64,000 nucleotides of DNA, taken from NCBI RefSeq assembly GCF_016863615.1, contig NZ_BOPF01000007.1, forward strand, positions 62,001 to 126,000, written 5' to 3'. Under the pieces are notes generated by a model. The model was not told the DNA's origin and did not search any database. It saw nothing but the letters and a program-made list of their open reading frames with translations. Of the stretch, positions 31,649 through 40,855 are shown one piece after another. Within the stretch, counting starts at the first letter, position 1. The number at the start of each line of letters is the position of its first letter. The position numbers and the translations under genes were made by a program. Origin of the DNA: Virgisporangium aliadipatigenens (lineage in GTDB: Bacteria; Actinomycetota; Actinomycetes; Mycobacteriales; Micromonosporaceae).

Positions 31649-34600
31649 GTGGGTATCTCGCCGGGCTCGGCCGTGGAGTACGCACAGATGTGCGCGGTCC
31701 AGGTCTGGTCCGGCTCGGCGTTCCTCGGCAGCGGCTTCTTCGTCGCCCCGCAGACGGTGGCGACCTGCGCCCACGTCGTGCTCGGGCGCGGCGAGGTCCT
31801 GATCCGGTGGGTCGGCCACGAGTCGCTCGGGACCGTTCTGGTGCGCGCGCCGGCCGTCGAGACGAAGAGCGCCTTCCACTCGTTTCCCGACGTGGCCTTC
31901 ATCCGGGTCACCGCCGCGTTCGACCACCCGTTCCCGTACTTCGACGACGTGCGACCGGCGGCGGGAGCCGTGCTGCAGGCGTTCGGGTTCAGCATGTACA
32001 CGCCCGACGCCGGCGTGGCCGGCGACTCCACCGTGCTGACGGTGATCGGTGAGGCCTCCCGCTACCTCAAGGTGACCCCGGGGAACATCGCCCCGGGGCT
32101 CAGCGGCGCCCCGGTCGTCGACCTCGACACCGGCCATGTGCGGGGCATGGTCAAGGCCGGCAGCACCCGGGACGTGGAGGGGGCGTTCGTGGTGCCCGGA
32201 ACCGCCCTGCAGGAGGTGTGGCGGACGAACCGGGCCGTCATCGACCGGGGACCGCGCACCGGGCCGAAGCTCACCCGGCCCGAGCCCGGCCACCCGTTGC
32301 ACACGCTCCTGCGGGCGCAGCGGGCCGTGGCCCGGCGGTTCCCGTACCGGATCGCGCCGCTGACCGGCCGGCCGACGCCGGACCTCACGACCGTCTACGT
32401 CGAACAGCGCGCCCAGGGACAGCGGCCGGCACCGGAGGCGTCCGGGCCCGGGCTGCTGGTGCCGGAGGTGGCGCCGCTGATCACGCCGCACGAGATGGTG
32501 CGCAAGCACCGCAACGCCTTGATGGTCGGACCACCCGGCGGCGGCAAGTCGACGCTGCTGCTGCAGCTGGCCCACGAGTGCGCCGCCTGGTGGCTGGCCG
32601 CCGACGGGAGCACCGGCGACGAACCCGACCTCGGCCCCGTCGTCGCCGTTCGCGCGGCCGCCGTCGACCTGCTCACCCGGCGCGGTTGGGTGGAGGCGAT
32701 GGCCTCGGCGGTCAACCGCGAACTGGCCGGGTTCCTCGAGCAGGAGGTGGCCCCGGCGATGTTCCGGGCGCCGCCGACGGAAGGCGCGCAGTGGCTCGTC
32801 ATGGTCGACGGGCTCGACGAGGTGCTCGACGCGCACGAGCGGCGGCGGCTGTTGGACGTTCTCGCCGCGCGGGTGGCCGAGTACGGGACGACCGTGCGCT
32901 TCCTGGTGACGAGCCGGCGGCTGGCGGTGGCGGAGTTCGACCGGCTGCGCGCCAGCCTCGCCGAGCACGGGCAGGACGCCGACCGGCTGGGGGAGTACGT
33001 CCTGCACCCGTTCGACGAGGCGGCCGTGGCGCGCTTCGCGGAGAACTGGTTCCGCCCGCCGGGCATGCCGGCGTCGCGGACACCGCCGCAGGAGTTCCTC
33101 GCCGGGGTGGCCGCGAGCGGGATCGGGCCGCTGGTGCGGGTGCCGTTGCTGGCCACCATCGCGGCCGTCGTCTTCGAGGAACGCCCGCGCGACCGGCTGC
33201 CGATCGACCGCACCGGGCTGTACGAGGAGTTCGTGCGGGTGTCGCTGACCGGCCGGCGACCGGGCGGGCGCAGCCGGCGGGACCTCGTGGCCAGCTTCGC
33301 CGAACTGGTGGACGCGCCCATCGGCGCCACCGATCGGCTGCTCGACCAGCGCGACGCCGCCCTGGCCGGGGCCGCCCTGCGCGCCCTGAAAGGCGACCGG
33401 CGGCCGCTGACCGAACTGGCCCTCGAGTGGCTGCGCGAACACCTCCCCGACCTCGCCGTGCGCGAGGAGCACGTGCGCGAACTGCTGCTGAGCACCGGCC
33501 TCGTCGTGGACGCCGGCGGGCACAGCCTCGCGTTCACCCACCAGAGCATCGCGGAGTACCTGGCGGCGCGCGGGGCCGCGACGACGTTCGACCGCAACGG
33601 CTGGACCGACCGGGTGCGCGAGAACGGCGCGGACAGCTACTCGCTCTTCGTCCTCGGTCGTTGGGCCCGGAGCGGGAACGACCCGGTGCCGGTGGTCCGG
33701 GACCTGCTGCGCGGCCGGCCGCGCACGGCGGTCGACGGCCTGGCGGCGGTGATCGAGGACGGCGGCGCGCTCGTCGGTCCGCACGCCGACGCGGTCCTGG
33801 CGGCGGTGATCGACGGCGTCCCGCAGCTGCGCGGCATCGCCGACGGCACCCTCGACGTGCTCAACCACCTGCTGCGCGCCACGGCCCTGCGCGCGAGCGA
33901 CCCGACGGCGCTGCGCCGGCTCGCCGGCGACCGGCGGGTGGCGGTGATGATCCGCGCGGAAACGGCCCGCGTGCTGGTGACGCACGGCGACGCCGAGGCG
34001 GTCCGCGCGGGCCTCGCGGCGCTGATCGGCATGGCCTACGAGGAACCCTGCGGCAACGACGACCGGCTCTGGGCGCAGCGCACCCTCGCCGACGTCGGCG
34101 GCGACCGGGAACGCCCGCACGCCGTGCAGCGCCTCGCCCAGGCGGTGGAGACCGTCGCCGACGAGGCGGTGCGCAACCGCGCGCTGATCCTGCTGGCCGG
34201 CCTCGGCGAACTGCCGGCCGCCATCACCGCCGTCGTCCGCCGCGCCGCCGACGCCCACCGCCCGCTCCCCGAACGCATCCGCGCCCTCGACGTCCTCTTC
34301 GTCGTCCTGGAGGCGGCCGGCGTCGACGAGTACGACTGGCGGGCCGCCGGCCGGCACGCCGAGGGGCTGCGCTTCGCCAGCGGCAGCTGGACCGCCCGCC
34401 GGTCGGACTCCGAGACGGCGGCGATCCTGGGCGAGAGCCACCACGGCTACGTCGACCTGCTCGGCCGCGCGCTGGTGGTCGCCGCCCGCGCCGACCCCGA
34501 CGGCACCGGCGAACTGGTCGACGCGGTGATGCGCGACCGGACGTTCACCTGGCCGCAGCGCGTGCGGATGGCGCGCCACCTGCGGCCCACCCGCCCGGAC

Positions 34601-35602
34601 CTGATGCGCCGGGCGATGGACGTGCTCGCCGAGGACCGCGCGGAGTCCGCCGCCAACCGGGTGCTGTCGATCTACCTGTTCCGCCGGATGGACGAACTGG
34701 TCGGCTCCGACGAACAGCTGCGCCGCTGGGCCCTGGACCCGGAGGCGAACCTCGCGTTGCGGAGCGAGGCGATCAACGTGCTCGCGGCGCGGATCGGGGC
34801 CGCGACCGCGCGGAACCGGCTGTTCCTCGAGGAGTTCCTCGCGGACCCCGGGCACCCGCGGGTGTTGCGGCGGCAGGTGGCCGTGCTGCTCGGGCGGTAC
34901 TTCGACGGATGGGAACGGGCGCGCGTGGAGGTGCGGCGGATGCGGCGGGAGGCCGGGTCGTCGCCGGCCGACCTGCTCGGCGGGCCGGCGCTGTGGGCGG
35001 CCCGCACCGGCGACGCCTGGCAGGAGCGGATCGGGCGGCTGGTCGAGCGCCTGCTCGGGCGCGAGTTGTTCTGGCGGGTGCGGCTCGAGCGCAGGAAGGA
35101 CCGGCGCTGGGCGAGGGCGCGGGTATGGCTCGCGCGAAAGAGACTCGCGCGGATACGACAGGAGGGCTCACAGCCACGGGTCGGCGAGGAGCGTGTCGAT
35201 GAAGTGCAGCCAGGCCGCCAGCGGGCTGCGGCACCCGTCCCCGCCGCCCCGGTCGCAGTACCCGACGTTCCACCACCAGATCAGCCCGACCGCGACGAGC
35301 CGCGACACGATCGCGGGCGGCTCCCGCCGGTGCCCGGGCCGGTTGACGGTCCACCGGATCCCGCGCTGCACCCGCAGCGTCCCGCCGGCGGCGAGGTCCC
35401 CGGCGGCGTAGGCGAACGCGGGCGGGACGCGACCGAAGAGCCGGAAGACGCCCGCGACGACGACGTCGAGCGTCAGCACGCACAGGCCGACCAGCCCGGC
35501 CAGGCCGACGGCGGCGGGGACGACGACGAGCCGGCCGAGGTAGAAGACGGTGGCCAGTCCCCGGCGCGCGACGACGAAGGTCACGAGCACCAGGATCGGT
35601 AG
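31649..35602 (+). CDS. Trypsin-like protease/NACHT STAND protein
   Basis: About 1,317 residues as read. Residues 1-190 form a trypsin-like serine protease with a complete triad: H42 (TCAHVV), D81 (PDVAFI) and S152 (GLSGAP). The NACHT NTPase follows: Walker A GPPGGGKST (K300), Walker B WLVMVDGLDE (387-391), and the post-NACHT winged-helix signature FTHQSIAEYLAAR near residue 630. From there to about residue 1170 are helical HEAT-like repeats, probably the sensor. The layout is that of STAND conflict proteins, in which ligand sensing drives NTP-dependent assembly and activates the effector, here proteolysis. The last roughly 145 codons lie antisense to the next gene and look like read-through of a lost stop, so the functional end may be near 35170. 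The GTG start lies five bases after TAGCAT. Confidence 0.85.
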   Translation: MGISPGSAVEYAQMCAVQVWSGSAFLGSGFFVAPQTVATCAHVVLGRGEVLIRWVGHESLGTVLVRAPAVETKSAFHSFPDVAFIRVTAAFDHPFPYFDDVRPAAGAVLQAFGFSMYTPDAGVAGDSTVLTVIGEASRYLKVTPGNIAPGLSGAPVVDLDTGHVRGMVKAGSTRDVEGAFVVPGTALQEVWRTNRAVIDRGPRTGPKLTRPEPGHPLHTLLRAQRAVARRFPYRIAPLTGRPTPDLTTVYVEQRAQGQRPAPEASGPGLLVPEVAPLITPHEMVRKHRNALMVGPPGGGKSTLLLQLAHECAAWWLAADGSTGDEPDLGPVVAVRAAAVDLLTRRGWVEAMASAVNRELAGFLEQEVAPAMFRAPPTEGAQWLVMVDGLDEVLDAHERRRLLDVLAARVAEYGTTVRFLVTSRRLAVAEFDRLRASLAEHGQDADRLGEYVLHPFDEAAVARFAENWFRPPGMPASRTPPQEFLAGVAASGIGPLVRVPLLATIAAVVFEERPRDRLPIDRTGLYEEFVRVSLTGRRPGGRSRRDLVASFAELVDAPIGATDRLLDQRDAALAGAALRALKGDRRPLTELALEWLREHLPDLAVREEHVRELLLSTGLVVDAGGHSLAFTHQSIAEYLAARGAATTFDRNGWTDRVRENGADSYSLFVLGRWARSGNDPVPVVRDLLRGRPRTAVDGLAAVIEDGGALVGPHADAVLAAVIDGVPQLRGIADGTLDVLNHLLRATALRASDPTALRRLAGDRRVAVMIRAETARVLVTHGDAEAVRAGLAALIGMAYEEPCGNDDRLWAQRTLADVGGDRERPHAVQRLAQAVETVADEAVRNRALILLAGLGELPAAITAVVRRAADAHRPLPERIRALDVLFVVLEAAGVDEYDWRAAGRHAEGLRFASGSWTARRSDSETAAILGESHHGYVDLLGRALVVAARADPDGTGELVDAVMRDRTFTWPQRVRMARHLRPTRPDLMRRAMDVLAEDRAESAANRVLSIYLFRRMDELVGSDEQLRRWALDPEANLALRSEAINVLAARIGAATARNRLFLEEFLADPGHPRVLRRQVAVLLGRYFDGWERARVEVRRMRREAGSSPADLLGGPALWAARTGDAWQERIGRLVERLLGRELFWRVRLERRKDRRWARARVWLARKRLARIRQEGSQPRVGEERVDEVQPGRQRAAAPVPAAPVAVPDVPPPDQPDRDEPRHDRGRLPPVPGPVDGPPDPALHPQRPAGGEVPGGVGERGRDATEEPEDARDDDVERQHAQADQPGQADGGGDDDEPAEVEDGGQSPARDDEGHEHQDR

Positions 35603-35683
35603 CGCCACGATCGGGCCGAGGTGCGGCGCGATCGACGACAGCCCGTCCTGCAGCTCCCGCAGAAGCCGGTCCACCTGCTCCAT
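35168..35683 (-). CDS. Hypothetical membrane protein
   Basis: A 171-residue protein with an N-terminal amphipathic helix (VDRLLRELQDGLSSIAPHLG), two adjacent transmembrane helices (IVALPILVLVTFVVARRGL; VVVPAAVGLAGLVGLCVLTLDVVVAGVF) and a third near the end (LVAVGLIWWWNVGYC). The ATG overlaps the upstream gene's stop (ATGA). Its whole coding region lies antisense to the 3' end of the STAND reading frame. Its regular hydrophobic pattern makes it the more believable gene of the two in the overlap. Function unknown. Confidence 0.65.
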   Translation of the reverse strand: MEQVDRLLRELQDGLSSIAPHLGPIVALPILVLVTFVVARRGLATVFYLGRLVVVPAAVGLAGLVGLCVLTLDVVVAGVFRLFGRVPPAFAYAAGDLAAGGTLRVQRGIRWTVNRPGHRREPPAIVSRLVAVGLIWWWNVGYCDRGGGDGCRSPLAAWLHFIDTLLADPWL

Positions 35684-36411
35684 CAGCCGCGCGGGAGGAG
35701 TTCGCCGATGCGTGCCACGAGGCGGTCCAGCCGGCGCACCGCCTCGGCCAGCACCGCGTCCCGTTCCTCCGCCGGGACGCCGTCCGGGTGCTCCAGGACG
35801 CTGCGCACGGCCCGCACCAGGTCGCTGTCGTGCCGCCAGCGGGTGGCCGCGTCGTCGTCGGCGTCCAGGAGCAGGTCGACGATCTCCCGCACGCTGAGGT
35901 CCGTGCCCTCGTCCGGGCGCCGTGGGCGCACCGCCACGTCGGAAACCTCGACCTCGATCCCCTTCACCAGGATCTTCCGGGGGAACATCCGAAGGGTGGC
36001 CGTGTCCCAGCCGAGCGCACCGTCGTGCCCGGATTCGCGGGCGACCCGGTGCGCCTCCTCGCGCAGCCGTTCCAGGACGGTGCCCGGCGAGTCGGTGATC
36101 CGGTTGGCCACCACGTCCACCGGCGACCCGACCGACCAGGTGCCGTGCACGACGACGGTGCACGGGCCACCCGGTTCGGCGGCGCCCAACGACCATCGGC
36201 AGTGCAGCGGATGGCTGGTGATGTCGACCTCGTAGGCGACGCGTGGGCCGCGCCACCAGAGTTCGCCGCTGGTGTAGCCGCCCGCGGGGTGCAACAGCCG
36301 ACCCCGACGGCTACGAAAGACCATCGTCGTCCCCGGAACGGGCGACCGGCGGGGCCGGAGCGGGTAGCGACGAAGCTCCTCGACGTAAAGAATCGGATTC
36401 GTGACCGTCAC
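35683..36411 (-). CDS. Hypothetical soluble protein in two-gene operon
   Basis: A 242-residue protein. The GTG at 36411 has GAGG five bases upstream. The first 150 residues are beta-rich (PILYVEELRRYPLRPR, GYTSGELWWRGPRVAYEVDITSHPLHCRWSL, CTVVVHGTWSVGSPVDVVANRI). The second half is helical and charged (VREIVDLLLDADDDAATRW, DAVLAEAVRRLDRLVARIGELL). No family recognised. It is translationally coupled to the small membrane protein and convergent with the STAND gene. Confidence 0.65.
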   Translation of the reverse strand: MTVTNPILYVEELRRYPLRPRRSPVPGTTMVFRSRRGRLLHPAGGYTSGELWWRGPRVAYEVDITSHPLHCRWSLGAAEPGGPCTVVVHGTWSVGSPVDVVANRITDSPGTVLERLREEAHRVARESGHDGALGWDTATLRMFPRKILVKGIEVEVSDVAVRPRRPDEGTDLSVREIVDLLLDADDDAATRWRHDSDLVRAVRSVLEHPDGVPAEERDAVLAEAVRRLDRLVARIGELLPRG

Positions 36412-36459
36412 GCACACCTCGCCACTGCGAATGGAACCGGTTCTACCAGATGCGCCGCG

Positions 36460-36876
36460 ATGGGGATAGGTGAACGTCAGCCGCACGAGTTGATCGGCGC
36501 ACCCGTTCGGTCGGGCGACGGTGTGCCGCTCGGAGAGATCGCCGCGGTGCACACCACCGCCGACGGGACGGTCGCCGTGATCGAGCTGGACGTCGACGGC
36601 ATCCTGCGGGTCCTGCCGCTGTCCGGCCTGTCCGACGGGGCGGTGCCGTATCCGGCGGGGCTCGTTCGCCGTGGCCCGTCGGTCGGTCCCGATCAGCGGC
36701 TGTCGGTCGGCGAGGTGGCGGCCGTCTTCGCGTTCTACGGGGTGGGCCAGGTCGATCTGTCGTCGGCGCCGCTCACCACGCGGGTCGTCGGCTTCGGCGA
36801 CGTGAGTTCGACCGATCCGCGGCTGCGCCCGTTGCCGCCGATCGTCGTCACGAAACCCCGGCTGCACGGTGACTGA
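36460..36876 (+). CDS. PRC-barrel-like protein
   Basis: A 138-residue protein with a PRC-barrel-like opening: ELIGAPVRSGDGVPLGEIAAVHTTADGTVAVIELD, followed by RVLPLSGLSDG. PRC barrels bind RNA, tetrapyrroles or proteins in different systems, so no specific role is given. The ATG at 36460 is the most upstream sensible start but has no clear ribosome site. Its stop overlaps the GTG of the pentapeptide-repeat gene, so the two are coupled. Confidence 0.55.
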   Translation: MGIGERQPHELIGAPVRSGDGVPLGEIAAVHTTADGTVAVIELDVDGILRVLPLSGLSDGAVPYPAGLVRRGPSVGPDQRLSVGEVAAVFAFYGVGQVDLSSAPLTTRVVGFGDVSSTDPRLRPLPPIVVTKPRLHGD

Positions 36877-37714
36877 TCCCGCGGCCGCCCCGGTCGACCC
36901 GATCGAGCGCGCCAACGAACGCCTCCGCGAGGCCGCCAAGTGGTTCGTCGGCAGCGCCGCGGCCGTCGGGGCGGCGCTCGTGGCCGGCAGCCAGTTCACC
37001 ACGATCGGGCGGCTGCCGCTGGACTGGCCCACGGATGTGGCGCACGCGCGGCTGTGGATCGCGATCGCCGGCGCGGCGGTGGCGCTCACCGCGATCGTGT
37101 CGGCGATGTGGGTGGCGGTGCGGATCCTCGTTCCCGTGAATGTGCTGTTGGCGGATCTGAAGGACGAGTGGGACGACCCGCGCGCGCCGGCGGCCCGCTT
37201 CTTCCGGCGGCATCCGAAGTATCTGCAGGGCTTCGCGGACCCGGCCGAGCTGGAGGCCGAACGCGACCGCCTGATCGGGGCGCTCGGGACGGCCGCCGAC
37301 CGCGACGCCGTGCTGGCCGACATCGCCAACCTGGACCTGCGCGTCGACGCCGTCGAGCAGATGGCCACGCACGAGACCCTCAAGGCGCGGTTCGCCCGCG
37401 GTATCCGGCAGCTCGCCGCCGCCGCGGCCGTGACGGCGGTCTGCGTCGTCGGCTTCACCTGGGCCGCCAACCCGCCGGCCGCCGCGCCGGCCGCGGACCT
37501 GCGCGGGGCGCGGCTGTCCGGGGCGGTGCTGCGCGACGCGGACCTGCGCAACGCCCGCCTGGACAACGCCGATCTCAGCGGCGCGGACCTGACCGGAGCG
37601 GACCTGACCGGTGCGTCCATCGCGGGGGTGCGCTGGGCGGGGGCCACCTGTCCGGACGGGGTGTCCGCCGACGCCGCCGGCGGCACGTGCGCGGGACACC
37701 GCCGCCCGGGATGA
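36869..37714 (+). CDS. Membrane protein with C-terminal pentapeptide repeats
   Basis: A 281-residue protein. Two transmembrane helices near the N-terminus (KWFVGSAAAVGAALVAGSQF; RLWIAIAGAAVALTAIVSAMWVAVRILV) precede a charged helical cytosolic region with coiled-coil character (LEAERDRLIGALGTAADRDAVLADI). A third helix (AAAAVTAVCVVGFTWAA) leads to about nine pentapeptide repeats (ADLRGARLSG, RDADLRNARL, NADLSGADLTGADLTGA). Pentapeptide repeats form right-handed quadrilateral beta-helices. It overlaps the preceding gene by eight bases (GTGACTGA). Confidence 0.8.
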   Translation: MTDPAAAPVDPIERANERLREAAKWFVGSAAAVGAALVAGSQFTTIGRLPLDWPTDVAHARLWIAIAGAAVALTAIVSAMWVAVRILVPVNVLLADLKDEWDDPRAPAARFFRRHPKYLQGFADPAELEAERDRLIGALGTAADRDAVLADIANLDLRVDAVEQMATHETLKARFARGIRQLAAAAAVTAVCVVGFTWAANPPAAAPAADLRGARLSGAVLRDADLRNARLDNADLSGADLTGADLTGASIAGVRWAGATCPDGVSADAAGGTCAGHRRPG

Positions 37715-37745
37715 CGGGTTGATCGGTGTCTCTACGATGCCGCGA

Positions 37746-39494
37746 GTGCTACCGATGCCTTTTGCGACAAGCGATCCGCACCATCTCATGTGGCACCCGG
37801 GGGAGGACCGGCTGTGGCTGTTCGACCCCCGGTTCCAGATCTGGGCGATCGGACGCGACGGCGCCGGTGAACGCCTCTTCGCCCGCGCCGACCTCGACAT
37901 CCCGGCCGGCTACGGCGATCTCTACCTGAACGCGAGCGGCCTCTACTTCGACACCGCCCGCCGGCAACCGGTGTGGCTGCTCGCCACGTACTCGCACACC
38001 CCGCCCGGTTCGGGCCTGGCGCTGGGCGCCTTCGACGGCAAGGCGTTCACGTTGTTGCCGCAGGAGAACGGCATCCGCACCGCCCGCGGCGACGCGTTCG
38101 TGTACGACGAGCGGCGCGGCGTGCTGGTGCACTTCGCCGGCACCACCGACAGGTCGGCCGAACTGTCCCGGGAGCGCCTCGATCGCGGCGGCCTCACCGT
38201 GCGGGAACTGGCGACCGACGGCGTGTGGCGCGACGCCGGCACCCCGCTGCCCGAGGCCACCGGATGGGACATCGCCGCCGGGTGGGACGCACGCCTCGGG
38301 CAGGCCGTGTTCGTCGACGAGACCGGCACCTACGGCTGGGACGGCGCGAACTGGCACCCGTACGGCCGGCCGCCGCTGACGTTGTGGCGGCCGGCGTACA
38401 CCGCACAGGCCCCGCGGGACGGCGCGCTCCTGCTGGTGCAGCAGCAGGGCGGCTCCTGGCAGCCGACCGTGCAGTGCTTCACGCTCGGCGACGACGGCTG
38501 GCGGGAGCACGACGGCGCCGGTGTCATGGCGTTCGGCGGCCTCGCCCGCGACCCCGAACGGCGCGAGACGTGGGTGTACGGGCCCTGGTTCGGCACCGGG
38601 CGGGCGCAGCACACGCTCGGCCGCTTCGACGGCACGCGCATTGTCGCGGCCGGGCCGCCGGTGACGAAGCCGCACGCCGGCAGCACCTGCGGGCCGGTGC
38701 GTTTCTTCAGCCGTTCGCACTTCCTGCGGGCGCTGGTCGAGAAGCAGCCGCCGGCGCTGTTCGCGGTCGACGGCGACGCGCTGGTACCGGCGACGCCGGT
38801 CCCGCCGGGCATCGCCCACCTGAGCGACGCCACCGGCCAGTACACGCTCACCGGCGACGGGCGGATGATCCGGGACGGCACGTTCCCGTTCGCGCCGGCG
38901 CCCGCGTTCCCCCGGCGAAAGAACACCAACCTCGGCAGCGACGGCGCCGGGCGGATGCTGCTCTTCGGCGGCATCGCCGACGGCGGCGGCCGGGCGACGC
39001 GACTCACCGACACGTGGCTCTTCGACGCCACCACCTTCGCCGGCAGCTGGACCGCGCCGGACCCGGCCGGCAGCCCACCGGCGCTGGCCGACGCCGCGAT
39101 CGTGCACGACCCGACCCGGAACGTCTGGGTGGTGACCCCGGCCGGCGAACGGGCACCGACGCGCACGAGCGAGTTCGACGGCGCCCGCTGGCGGGCCCAC
39201 GCGTCGCGCTTCGGCGACGGCGGGCCCGTCGACGCGGCGTCGCCGGTGGCGCTGCTGGCCTTCGACGCGCCGAGCGGGCAGGTGTTCTGCGTGCGGGGCG
39301 GCGCCGTGTTCGCGTACCGGGGCAAGGGGGAGTGGCGGCACGCGGCCACGCCGCCGGTGCCCGCGGGGACGACCGCGTTCGCGTGGGATCCCGAGCGGCG
39401 CGAACTCCTCGCCGCCCGCCCCGGCGCGGCGACCCGCATCCCGCTCGACGACCACCTCGACGCCGCTCTGGTGAAGGGAACGAAGTCCGCATGA
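37746..39494 (+). CDS. Kelch-like beta-propeller protein
   Basis: A 582-residue cytosolic protein made of repeating blades: HLMWHPGEDRLWLFDP, GDAFVYDERRGVLVHFAG, GWDIAAGWDARLGQAVFVDE, MAFGGLARDPERRETWVYGP, GRMLLFGGIADGG followed by TDTWLFD, and ADAAIVHDPTRNVWVVTP. The D..R...V/L pattern recurs about every 50-70 residues, as in Kelch/galactose-oxidase-type propellers; no catalytic residues are visible. The GTG at 37746 is chosen because TACGAT lies exactly seven bases upstream; ATGs at 37737 and 37755 are alternatives. The ATG of the next gene overlaps its stop. Confidence 0.7.
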   Translation: MLPMPFATSDPHHLMWHPGEDRLWLFDPRFQIWAIGRDGAGERLFARADLDIPAGYGDLYLNASGLYFDTARRQPVWLLATYSHTPPGSGLALGAFDGKAFTLLPQENGIRTARGDAFVYDERRGVLVHFAGTTDRSAELSRERLDRGGLTVRELATDGVWRDAGTPLPEATGWDIAAGWDARLGQAVFVDETGTYGWDGANWHPYGRPPLTLWRPAYTAQAPRDGALLLVQQQGGSWQPTVQCFTLGDDGWREHDGAGVMAFGGLARDPERRETWVYGPWFGTGRAQHTLGRFDGTRIVAAGPPVTKPHAGSTCGPVRFFSRSHFLRALVEKQPPALFAVDGDALVPATPVPPGIAHLSDATGQYTLTGDGRMIRDGTFPFAPAPAFPRRKNTNLGSDGAGRMLLFGGIADGGGRATRLTDTWLFDATTFAGSWTAPDPAGSPPALADAAIVHDPTRNVWVVTPAGERAPTRTSEFDGARWRAHASRFGDGGPVDAASPVALLAFDAPSGQVFCVRGGAVFAYRGKGEWRHAATPPVPAGTTAFAWDPERRELLAARPGAATRIPLDDHLDAALVKGTKSA

Positions 39495-40849
39495 GCCTGC
39501 TGGAACTGTTCGACCGGCCCGACGTCACCACCGACGACCTGATGCGCGCGGCCGAACGGATCACCGACGCGGCCGGCCCCGAGCATCGCGCGACGCCGTA
39601 CATCACCACCCTCACGCGGACCGTGGCGATGCTGCGCGACCTCGACGGGCCGGCTGCCTACCGGCACGACGCGCTGAACGCCGCCCGCGAGATCCACGCC
39701 GCGATCGGCGACGACCAGCCGTTCGGGGCGCTGGCGTACACGCTCGGCGCGCTCCTGCACCGCATGGTCGGGCCGGAGGACTACGGCTACGCCGGCTGGC
39801 CGGAACGCGAGGAGTACCGGCCGAGGCCGGTCGCCGGGACCGTCTCGCACTGGCAGAAGTCGATGCGGAACTGGCCGACCCCCGTCACCGATCTCGACGT
39901 GTTCAGCGTGGCGAGCGGCCTGGCCGACCGTGCCCACGCCGCCGCGCTCGCCGGCCGGGCCGACGAGGCACGCATCCTCCTGTCCGGCCTGGTCGACCTG
40001 CACCGCCTCGGCCCCGAAATGCCCGCGACGCGGATTCCGCTGCTGTTCGCGCTGCTGACCCTCGCTCTGCATCCGCTCGCGGACGCCGACCGGGCAGCGG
40101 CCGCCCGCGCCGAGGCGAACGCGCTCGCCGACCGGTACGTCGGGGGCCTGCCCGAGGAGAACCCGATGGGCGCGACGCTGCGCACCTACGTGGAACTCGT
40201 GCTGGCACTGCGCGAGCTGCGCCTGGTGGCGCAGGAGCAGTGGATCGCGACGCTCGCGGCGGTGCAGTGCCTGTACGGCCGCCTCGCCCAGCAGACCCAG
40301 GTGCCACGATCGACGCTGACCTACTCGCTCGCCGAACTCGTGCCAGCCGTGTCGAAAGCCGGCGTGTCGGTGGATCCGCGGCGGAGCATGCTCCTGTTCG
40401 ACGAGCATCTGACCATGGAGAGCAACCACGGCGGACCAGAGGCATCGGTGCCCCGGCACCTCGCCGAACGGCTCGAGCGGGCGGCCGACGACCTGGCGGA
40501 GAGGTTCGGCCTGCCGGAGTTGGGGCTGCGCGCGATGGGTGCCGCCGTCGACCTTCTGCGGTGGCAGGCCGGGACGACCGACTGGGACCGGTGCACCGAG
40601 GACGACATCAGCGAGCTCTTCGCCACCTTCAACACCGACAACGACCGGGAGGAACTGGCCCGGCTGCTCAACAACTACGCGTACGCGCTCGGCGTGGCCG
40701 GGCGGTGGGCGGAGGCGCTGCCGGTCATCGAGGAGGCCCTCGACGTCCGGCCGACCGACCTGTACCGGCTCACCCTCGCCGAGACGTACGAGGGCCTCGG
40801 CCGCGACGACGAGGCCGCGGAGATCCGCGCGGAGGTGGGGGAGGACTGA
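39491..40849 (+). CDS. TPR-like helical protein coupled to propeller protein
   Basis: A 452-residue all-helical protein starting at the ATG that overlaps the propeller stop (ATGA). TPR-like hairpins recur (GLADRAHAAALAGRADEARILLSGLVDLHRLG; ARLLNNYAYALGVAGRWAEALPVIEEALDVRPTDLYRLTLAETYEGLGRDDEAAEIRAEV). No enzyme motif. Propeller and TPR proteins encoded as a coupled pair suggest they form a complex, which is inference from gene structure. Confidence 0.75.
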   Translation: MSLLELFDRPDVTTDDLMRAAERITDAAGPEHRATPYITTLTRTVAMLRDLDGPAAYRHDALNAAREIHAAIGDDQPFGALAYTLGALLHRMVGPEDYGYAGWPEREEYRPRPVAGTVSHWQKSMRNWPTPVTDLDVFSVASGLADRAHAAALAGRADEARILLSGLVDLHRLGPEMPATRIPLLFALLTLALHPLADADRAAAARAEANALADRYVGGLPEENPMGATLRTYVELVLALRELRLVAQEQWIATLAAVQCLYGRLAQQTQVPRSTLTYSLAELVPAVSKAGVSVDPRRSMLLFDEHLTMESNHGGPEASVPRHLAERLERAADDLAERFGLPELGLRAMGAAVDLLRWQAGTTDWDRCTEDDISELFATFNTDNDREELARLLNNYAYALGVAGRWAEALPVIEEALDVRPTDLYRLTLAETYEGLGRDDEAAEIRAEVGED

Positions 40850-40855
40850 CGCCGC

